This document shows positions 1-4,811 of a stretch of 7,532 bases of DNA, piece by piece. Source of the DNA: Bacillota bacterium (GTDB lineage: Bacteria > Bacillota > Dehalobacteriia > UBA4068); the NCBI GenBank assembly GCA_009778255.1, contig WRKD01000124.1, forward strand, positions 1 to 7,532, given 5' to 3'. A program made the position numbers and the translations under genes. Below the pieces are notes generated by a model. That model was not told where the DNA came from. It saw nothing but the letters and a program-made list of their open reading frames with translations, and ran no database searches. Each line of letters begins with the position of its first letter. Within the stretch, counting starts at the first letter, position 1.

Positions 1-1162
1 TTTTTTTCCCCCAGCTGCCATAAGACATAAGCGACCAATAACCATGTCCCATAGAGGTTACCGAGCCGCTCATAGTGCCATAATCATATGTATCAACAAA
101 TTTATACGACGCATGCCCAAATTCATGGCAAATTGTACCTACTGTTAGCATATCACTGCTTGTTACACCACTATATCCATGAAAAGCTCCCGCGCCAAAA
201 TATCTCTCGATTTTTACCCCATTAGTTAAAGAGGCAAGTGGTGTATCGCTGGTGTACATAGCCCAAAATTTAGGGTCGGGAGTACCGCTTCTGGAAGCTT
301 CATAGCCGTCTATAATAAAACCGATGACCAACTCAGAAGGTTGTAGTGAACCGTCATGGTTCGTATCAAAATCTTTTAGGTTTACCAGGTTTTGAGAGCA
401 GGCGTCAGTAATGGCAGATTTCAATATCGCACTTCCGCTTGCCATGCTATCTTGCATGTTTATACTGGGATGCTTGCCATTTATAGTTACTTCTACAATG
501 CCTTGAGCACCATTATAAGGATTATTAACTGTGGCAGGTATTATAATATCCTCTGTGCTTCTTATTAATTCTTTATAATATTTATTGAGAGAATTACTGG
601 CGGAATTGAAGACAAGGTTGTATATTTGACTACCGCTTAATTTGGGGGTATTGATGCCGCTTCTGTCACTCCAGGTAACAAAGAAAATCAACAGTTTGCG
701 TTTTAGTTGTGCGGTAGGGGTAACAAGAGGAGGGGAAGCTATAGTAGAATCTAAATCCGCCATGGTTATTCCTTCCGTTAGTGCGGTAGGATTTTGCAGA
801 TTTCTGGCTTGTTCCGCTTTTTTTTGCACAGCAGGGGGTATTTGCCATTTTTGTGTTTGGGTTTTGCGGCTGATTATAGGCGCGGCTAACCCAGCTCCTA
901 CTGGGTTGCCTGTGGAAAAAAGCCCCTCCTCGGTCCAGTTAGCATAGCAATAGCCTGCTATTCTTTCATCGAAAACGATTAAGTTACCCAAAGCATCTTC
1001 GCACCAAGATAATGTTTCGTCGCCAAAGGCGTGTATAACTATAAGGGTTCCATCTGGTTGCGTAAAAGGAAATGGGTCGGGCGAGGCTATGCCGGCAGAG
1101 GCGGTTTTCCCCGAAAAAAGAAAAAAAACAAGCAATAAAATGAATGAATACCTTTTTATCAT
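1..1162 (-). CDS. Exported M6-family (immune inhibitor A-like) zinc metalloprotease, C-terminus cut by window edge
   Basis: Probable secreted zinc endopeptidase. The frame is open from ATG at 1162 to the window edge (387 codons seen; the rest lies outside). Seen: a signal peptide (MIKRYS, then a hydrophobic run, then KTASA before a likely cut near residue 25). An EF-hand-like loop DTNHDGSLQPSEL lies near residues 280-292. The zinc motif HEFGH is at residues 346-350, with a possible third ligand Asp357 or Asp360. A Met-turn-like stretch GYWSLMSYGSW follows near residues 374-384. The HEFGH plus LMSxGSW pair is typical of M6 peptidases, which degrade extracellular proteins. Odd: the glycine usually found after HExxH is missing and the spacing to the Asp is one residue longer. 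The start is supported by AGAGGG six bases upstream and by its own promoter. The family call is fairly sure; substrate and any C-terminal modules are unknown. Confidence 0.85.
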   Translation of the reverse strand, partial: MIKRYSFILLLVFFLFSGKTASAGIASPDPFPFTQPDGTLIVIHAFGDETLSWCEDALGNLIVFDERIAGYCYANWTEEGLFSTGNPVGAGLAAPIISRKTQTQKWQIPPAVQKKAEQARNLQNPTALTEGITMADLDSTIASPPLVTPTAQLKRKLLIFFVTWSDRSGINTPKLSGSQIYNLVFNSASNSLNKYYKELIRSTEDIIIPATVNNPYNGAQGIVEVTINGKHPSINMQDSMASGSAILKSAITDACSQNLVNLKDFDTNHDGSLQPSELVIGFIIDGYEASRSGTPDPKFWAMYTSDTPLASLTNGVKIERYFGAGAFHGYSGVTSSDMLTVGTICHEFGHASYKFVDTYDYGTMSGSVTSMGHGYWSLMSYGSWGKK

Positions 1163-1168
1163 ATAAAT

Positions 1169-1174
1169 CCCTCT
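1169..1174 (-). promoter_or_regulatory. Ribosome binding site of the M6 protease gene
   Basis: On the minus strand AGAGGG lies six bases before ATG at 1162. It fixes the start directly ahead of a clean signal peptide. Confidence 0.75.
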
Positions 1175-1209
1175 AATCTAAAAACTATTTTTCTGCTAAT
1201 ATTATTGTA

Positions 1210-1243
1210 ATTATAGTTTAATATATTTTTTCAGATTTGTCAA
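1210..1243 (-). promoter_or_regulatory. Sigma-A-type promoter for the M6 protease gene
   Basis: Read on the minus strand there is a perfect -35 box TTGACA (1238-1243). After a 17-base AT-rich spacer comes TAAACT (1215-1220, 4 of 6 consensus). A perfect TATAAT overlaps it at 1210-1215, but at a 22-base spacing that is too long. The 17-base pair is the more likely one and gives a leader of roughly 45 bases. The protease therefore probably has its own transcript rather than depending on the propeller gene upstream. Confidence 0.65.
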
Positions 1244-1283
1244 AGCCTTTAATAGAGGCGCCCTTAATTCATTGTTACTGCAA

Positions 1284-1328
1284 ATTTTGCCATAAAAACC
1301 CTTTTTTAAGGATTTTTTATGGCAAAAT
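1284..1328. terminator. Large AT-rich inverted repeat, probable (possibly bidirectional) terminator
   Basis: A perfect 15-base arm ATTTTGCCATAAAAA (1284-1298) pairs with its reverse complement at 1314-1328. A small asymmetric bulge follows, then an inner CCTT/AAGG stem (1300-1303 with 1308-1311) closed by a TTTT loop. It lies about 78 bases past the stop codon of the propeller gene and before the protease promoter, the expected place for a terminator. On the minus strand the U-rich part sits inside the stem and no long U-run follows. On the plus strand a T-rich stretch (ATATTTTTAATTTT) does follow. Termination is inferred; the hairpin itself is directly visible. Confidence 0.6.
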
Positions 1329-1405
1329 ATTTTTAATTTTAAATAGTAGCAAGTATTTAATTAAAACATTGAGACTTAGTAAAGAAAATCAACTTACCTG
1401 ATACA

Positions 1406-3067
1406 TCATTTATTGATTGTAATAGCCGCATGCTGCCCAGGAGCTGTTGTTGCACCCACCATACCTGCCGGCGGGGCTATCAGCAGAGAAGCAAAGCTTA
1501 GTTCTGTGCGGATATTATTCGTGGTAAAACCGCCTTTTGCCGTAAATTTTAATGTGACTATTTTTACCTCCGGTGAACAGGGAGCGCCTTTGACCATGTC
1601 TGTAGAGGGTATACTGCGCACCATTACTTTGTTAGGGTTAATTGGGTTAATATCTGAATGTACGCCGTTTAAATTTGTGTAACCGCTAAATTCAAAACAG
1701 GCATTATCATAGGCTATTTCTGTTATAACTCCGGCATAGTTAATATAACCAAAGAGCATTACATCTACAGCTAAGGTTTCACCAACACTGAGGGAGGTTT
1801 TTTCCGGTTCTAGGTATAGCGTATGATTATACTGGGCGAATAAATCGGCAAGCAGCTGGGGAGGGGAATCGGTACTGTTTACAGCGCTTAGCTGAAGCAA
1901 AACTTGTATTGGCATTGACCGTTGTTTTATCTCTCCCGCGCTAAGCTGGCCATCATCATTATTTCCCCATGTAAAGAGGCTACCATTATCTTTTATTGCT
2001 ATAGTATGCTTATAGCCGGCTGCAGCTGCCTGCCAATTATTTATCTTGCCCACCCGTACAGGAGTGTAGCGGTTTGTAACAGTTCCGTCGCCTAGTTGAC
2101 CACAATCATTTAAGCCAAAGGCCCATAATACGCCGTCACTTTTTAAAGCTAGGGTATGATAGGGGCCTGCCCAGAGCTTCACCCAGTTTTTTGCCACACC
2201 CACCTGCAGCGGAATATTGCTCTGTATTCTAGCGCCGTTTCCAAGTTGCCCATAGTTATTTTTCCCAAAAGCCCAAAGGCTGCCATCTTTTTTTATTGCA
2301 ACCGTGTGATAGTAGCCTGCCGCAACCGCACTCCAATTCTTTTCTGTTCCTATCTGCTGCGGGGTATTATGCTGTGTCATAGCGCCGTCGCCCAGTTGAC
2401 CATAATTATTGTTGCCCCAACTCCATAGGCTGCCATCTTTTTTAATTGCTACAGTATGGTCATAGCCTGCCGCAATTGTAAGCCAATCTGTTGCTGCCCC
2501 AACTTGTACTGGCACATTACGTTGCGTTAATGTTCCGTCACCCAATTGGCCACAAGCATTATTGCCAAAAGCCCATAGGCTGCCGTCTTTTTTTAGGGCA
2601 ATAGTATGAAAATAACCTGCTGCCATCATAGCCCAGTCTTTGTCTGTTCCCACCTGTACCGGACTAGTTCGCTGCATAGTTGAACCGTCGCCCAGCTGCC
2701 CATAAGAATTATTTCCAAAAGCCCAGAGCTCGCCATTTGTTTTTAGGGCAACAGTATGATAATAACCTGCAGATATTTCTGCCCAGTTTGTGGCGGTTCC
2801 CACCTGAACCAGGATTTTCTTAAGAACAGTGGTGCCATCACCTAGCTGGCCATATGTATTATTCCCGCAAGACCATAGGGAGCCATCTGCTTTAAGAGCA
2901 ATGGTATGATATGTCCCTGCCGCAAGAGCCGTAATAGCTTCGCCATTTTGGTTGTTCTCAGTGGTAAATAGAACTGTCTCTACAGCCCGCAAAGGCGTTG
3001 GGATAAATAGTATATAGAGCAGTATCAGCAGAAATAGTATTGGTATTAACCTATGTTTTGTCTTCAT
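1406..3067 (-). CDS. Exported seven-repeat RCC1-like beta-propeller protein with C-terminal cohesin-like module
   Basis: Function unknown; probably an exported binding or scaffold protein. Start chosen at ATG 3067, because the in-frame TTG at 3076 directly abuts the GGGGGG ribosome site, while the ATG has a 9-base spacing. The product is 553 residues. Seen: MKTKHR followed by a long hydrophobic run (signal peptide or membrane anchor, to about residue 26). Seven RCC1 repeats span about residues 48-389, each with a core such as HTIALKxDGSLWxxGNNxxGQLGDG, at an exact 50-residue period. Seven is the number that closes a classical RCC1 propeller. Residues ~415-553 look like a cohesin-type beta-sandwich (VGETLAVDV, ITEIAYD, VKIVTLKFTAKG), closely matching the start of the S15 peptidase in this window. 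No enzyme motif, LPXTG or SLH repeat was seen. It follows pepD by 84 bp on the same strand and has its own putative promoter. The RCC1 call is firm; the cohesin-like call is inferred from pattern. Confidence 0.88.
   Translation of the reverse strand: MKTKHRLIPILFLLILLYILFIPTPLRAVETVLFTTENNQNGEAITALAAGTYHTIALKADGSLWSCGNNTYGQLGDGTTVLKKILVQVGTATNWAEISAGYYHTVALKTNGELWAFGNNSYGQLGDGSTMQRTSPVQVGTDKDWAMMAAGYFHTIALKKDGSLWAFGNNACGQLGDGTLTQRNVPVQVGAATDWLTIAAGYDHTVAIKKDGSLWSWGNNNYGQLGDGAMTQHNTPQQIGTEKNWSAVAAGYYHTVAIKKDGSLWAFGKNNYGQLGNGARIQSNIPLQVGVAKNWVKLWAGPYHTLALKSDGVLWAFGLNDCGQLGDGTVTNRYTPVRVGKINNWQAAAAGYKHTIAIKDNGSLFTWGNNDDGQLSAGEIKQRSMPIQVLLQLSAVNSTDSPPQLLADLFAQYNHTLYLEPEKTSLSVGETLAVDVMLFGYINYAGVITEIAYDNACFEFSGYTNLNGVHSDINPINPNKVMVRSIPSTDMVKGAPCSPEVKIVTLKFTAKGGFTTNNIRTELSFASLLIAPPAGMVGATTAPGQHAAITINK
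1901..2926 (-). repeat. Tandem 150-bp coding repeat array (7 RCC1 units)
   Basis: Seven consecutive units of 50 codons, the last slightly short. The HT dipeptide recurs at exactly every 50th residue with no insertion or deletion. The units differ in DNA and protein sequence, so this is an old array rather than a recent slippage product, yet its register is perfect. The most conserved stretches encode GYYHTVAIKKDGSLWAFG and YGQLGDG. Confidence 0.9.
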
Positions 3068-3076
3068 AAAACTCAA

Positions 3077-3082
3077 CCCCCC
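3077..3082 (-). promoter_or_regulatory. G-run ribosome binding site of the propeller gene
   Basis: The minus strand reads GGGGGG TTGAGTTTT ATG. The G-run is 9 bases from ATG 3067 but has zero spacing to TTG 3076. This decides the start in favour of the ATG. The site is a plain G hexamer rather than a standard AGGAGG. Confidence 0.6.
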
Positions 3083-3091
3083 ATATTCTAT

Positions 3092-3100
3092 ATTATATCA
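3092..3100 (-). promoter_or_regulatory. Extended -10 promoter for the propeller gene
   Basis: The minus strand reads TGATATAAT, a perfect TATAAT preceded by the TGn extension. No good -35 box is visible 16-18 bases upstream, which fits extended -10 promoters. The implied start of transcription (~3085) leaves a very short leader of about 18 bases, just enough for the G-run ribosome site. Read-through from pepD is also possible, since I see no terminator in the 84-bp gap. Confidence 0.5.
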
Positions 3101-3151
3101 TAAATTCCAGAAATATGGTAGGTTATTTGTATCTCAAACCTATGGGCGCCT

Positions 3152-4615
3152 CTATTTTAAAACTTTTAGCACTTCCTTTAAATAATCCCAAGTTCGTTGG
3201 GTAGAGGGTATACTCAGATGTTCTTGTGTAGTGTGAACGCTAAACATAGTTGGTCCAATAGAAACCATATCCATTTTGCCATCAAATTTTTCATCAAATA
3301 AAGCACATTCTAAGCCCGCATGAATAGCAGTAATAATTGGCTGGCTGCCAAACATTGCCGTATATTGCTCTATTAAAACCTCTCTCAGTCTCGATTTTGG
3401 GTTATAGCGCCATTCCGGATACATTCCTTCTGTAATTACATTGCCCAGTGAAATATCTGCCAGGGTTTTTATAATATTAAGCATATTTTCTTTAAGGCTG
3501 GCTACCGAACTTCTCATTGAGCTAATGATTTCAATACTTTGCTCTTTTGTTTGAATAACAGCAAGGTTAAGAGAGCTTTCTACTAAACCGGCAATGTCCA
3601 TGCTCATGCTTTGCACCCCATTGGGGATGAGGAATAAAAATTGTATAACTCTTTTTGCACTATCTTGCGATAAAACTTTGAGGGAAACCGGTGCCGCAGG
3701 TATTATTTGCAAGCAAATATCGGGGTCTGTTACCATGCTTTCATTACGAAAAACATTTTCTAAAGTCTTAAGGCATTCTTTAAGCGCTTGCTCGTCTTGC
3801 TTTTCTACACCTATGGTAGCATAAGCAGAACGCGCAATTGCATTATGTTTTGAACCTCCTTCCACAGTATATAAGTCAGTTTTTAATGAAGTAGTTATAC
3901 TTTTCAGCGTACGGCCTAATAGCTTATTGGCATTTGCCCTGCCGGCAGCTATTTCTATACCGGAATGCCCTCCTTTAAGACCCTCAATGCTTAGAGTGAA
4001 TACCGCTAAATCTGCATTAGGCGTTTCCCAAGAAACTGGGATATCGATCTTCGTAGTACAGCCCCCTGCACAGCTTACTGTCAAAATGCCTTCTTCTTCA
4101 GAGTCCATGTTGAGCAAAGCCGCACCTTTTATTAATTGTGCTTCCAAGGCATGGGCGCCATCCATACCGGTTTCTTCACTGGTAGTAACCAGTAATTCCA
4201 GAGGCGGATGACAGATATCACTTGCTGTTAAAGCCGCCATTCCCATGGCAATAGCAATGCCGTTATCGGCGCCCAGAGTTGTTCCTTCTGCATACAACAT
4301 ATCGTCAACGACTTTTAGAATTATGGGGTCTTTGGTAAAATCGTGATCAATATCTGCATCTTTTTCACATACCATATCCATATGCCCTTGCAGCACCACT
4401 CCGGGGCTGTTTTCATAACCGGCAGTTCCCGGTTTTCTTATTACCACATTAAATGCATCATCTTGCACAACCTCTAGATTATGCTCTGTGGCAAAAGCTA
4501 CCAGATAATCGCTTATAGCCTTCTCATTGCCAGATTCCCGGGGAATTTTGCTGATTTCCTGGAAATAATTGAACACTTCTACTGGTTCGAGATTGTTTAC
4601 AACATGGTCAGACAT
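3152..4615 (-). CDS. pepD: Aminoacyl-histidine dipeptidase / cytosolic nonspecific dipeptidase (M20C, PepD-like)
   Basis: Cytosolic di-zinc dipeptidase that hydrolyses Xaa-His and many other dipeptides at the end of peptide breakdown. The product is 487 residues, the usual PepD length. Start is ATG 4615, preceded at 7 bases by AAGGAGGG; an in-frame TTG at 4633 lies upstream of that site and is rejected. The full M20 set is visible: GHMDMVCEKD (metal His78, catalytic Asp80), LGADNG (bridging Asp117), TSEETG (general base Glu147, metal Glu148), NMDSEEEG (metal Asp171), and His461 in FSVHTTQEHL near the C-terminus. The dimerisation/lid domain sits between about residues 180 and 400 and contains GGHSG (His217). 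No signal peptide. It has its own sigma-A promoter and lies just after the terminator of the S15 gene. No missing key residue or frameshift. Family call is secure; the exact dipeptide preference is not shown by sequence. Confidence 0.95.
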   Translation of the reverse strand: MSDHVVNNLEPVEVFNYFQEISKIPRESGNEKAISDYLVAFATEHNLEVVQDDAFNVVIRKPGTAGYENSPGVVLQGHMDMVCEKDADIDHDFTKDPIILKVVDDMLYAEGTTLGADNGIAIAMGMAALTASDICHPPLELLVTTSEETGMDGAHALEAQLIKGAALLNMDSEEEGILTVSCAGGCTTKIDIPVSWETPNADLAVFTLSIEGLKGGHSGIEIAAGRANANKLLGRTLKSITTSLKTDLYTVEGGSKHNAIARSAYATIGVEKQDEQALKECLKTLENVFRNESMVTDPDICLQIIPAAPVSLKVLSQDSAKRVIQFLFLIPNGVQSMSMDIAGLVESSLNLAVIQTKEQSIEIISSMRSSVASLKENMLNIIKTLADISLGNVITEGMYPEWRYNPKSRLREVLIEQYTAMFGSQPIITAIHAGLECALFDEKFDGKMDMVSIGPTMFSVHTTQEHLSIPSTQRTWDYLKEVLKVLK

Positions 4616-4622
4616 GTTTGAA

Positions 4623-4630
4623 CCCTCCTT
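4623..4630 (-). promoter_or_regulatory. Strong ribosome binding site that sets the pepD start
   Basis: AAGGAGGG is a near-perfect Shine-Dalgarno seven bases before ATG 4615. It rules out the upstream in-frame TTG at 4633, whose second and third codons would be this same site. Confidence 0.9.
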
Positions 4631-4662
4631 CAATTTTTTGTTTTTGAATATGTATATGGATA

Positions 4663-4691
4663 ATCATAAGCCATTGTGATGAAAATATCAA
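4663..4691 (-). promoter_or_regulatory. Sigma-A promoter of pepD
   Basis: On the minus strand TTGATA (4686-4691, 5 of 6) and TATGAT (4663-4668, 5 of 6) are separated by exactly 17 bases. Transcription would start near 4656, giving a leader of about 40 bases that includes the AAGGAGGG site. The promoter lies just downstream of the terminator hairpin of the S15 gene, so pepD looks independently transcribed. I saw no operator palindrome over it. Confidence 0.75.
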
Positions 4692-4725
4692 CAAAAAAGT
4701 GTTTATCTGAAAAGGGTTCCATAGT

Positions 4726-4761
4726 AAAGAACAACCCCACTTTAGCGTGGAGTTGTTCTTT
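4726..4761 (-). terminator. Rho-independent-type hairpin after the S15 peptidase gene
   Basis: Fifteen-base arms at 4726-4740 and 4747-4761 pair fully except for one position that is a T/G wobble on the minus-strand transcript. The loop is six bases (GCTAAA). The outer stem is A-rich on the 5' side and U-rich on the 3' side (GTTGTTCTTT), an arrangement that can also work in the opposite direction. It begins about 50 bases past the stop codon at 4812 and ends before the pepD promoter. Confidence 0.8.
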
Positions 4762-4811
4762 GGTAATTGATATAATGTTTTTTACGAATCTTTATTGAAG
4801 AGGCAGATTAT

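Larger units (their letters stand above)
1163..1405. other. AT-rich intergenic region between propeller and M6 protease genes
   Basis: This 243-bp gap holds the M6 ribosome site and promoter and the inverted repeat described separately. I see no open frame with a ribosome site, no tRNA and no riboswitch-like structure in the rest. Confidence 0.6.

Noticed and set aside
280..330. EF-hand-like loop in the M6 protease taken as a dockerin partner of the cohesin-like modules
   Set aside because: Only one loop is present (dockerins have two) and such a D-x-N-x-DG loop is common inside M6 proteases.
642..947. Plus-strand open frame of 101 codons
   Set aside because: It lies antisense to the M6 protease frame, which has continuous homology-like motifs; no ribosome site or recognisable protein.
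681..1393. 13-base direct repeat AAAGAAAATCAAC at ~680 and ~1381
   Set aside because: A-rich, one copy inside coding sequence, and expected by chance in a window of this size.
2156..2428. Plus-strand open frame over the RCC1 repeats
   Set aside because: It reflects the repeated antisense of the propeller units, not an independent gene.
1901..2926. CRISPR-like regular spacing
   Set aside because: The 150-bp period is a protein repeat in frame, with no short identical repeats separated by unique spacers.
3068..3076. Upstream TTG start for the propeller gene
   Set aside because: The ribosome site directly touches it (zero spacing); ATG at 3067 is properly placed and begins a normal signal peptide.
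3119..3142. Possible terminator between pepD and the propeller gene (TAGGTT / AACCTA)
   Set aside because: Only a 6-bp stem with a 12-base loop and no U-run; too weak to call.
4616..4633. Upstream TTG start for pepD
   Set aside because: The codons between it and ATG 4615 are the Shine-Dalgarno sequence itself; PepD length also fits the ATG.
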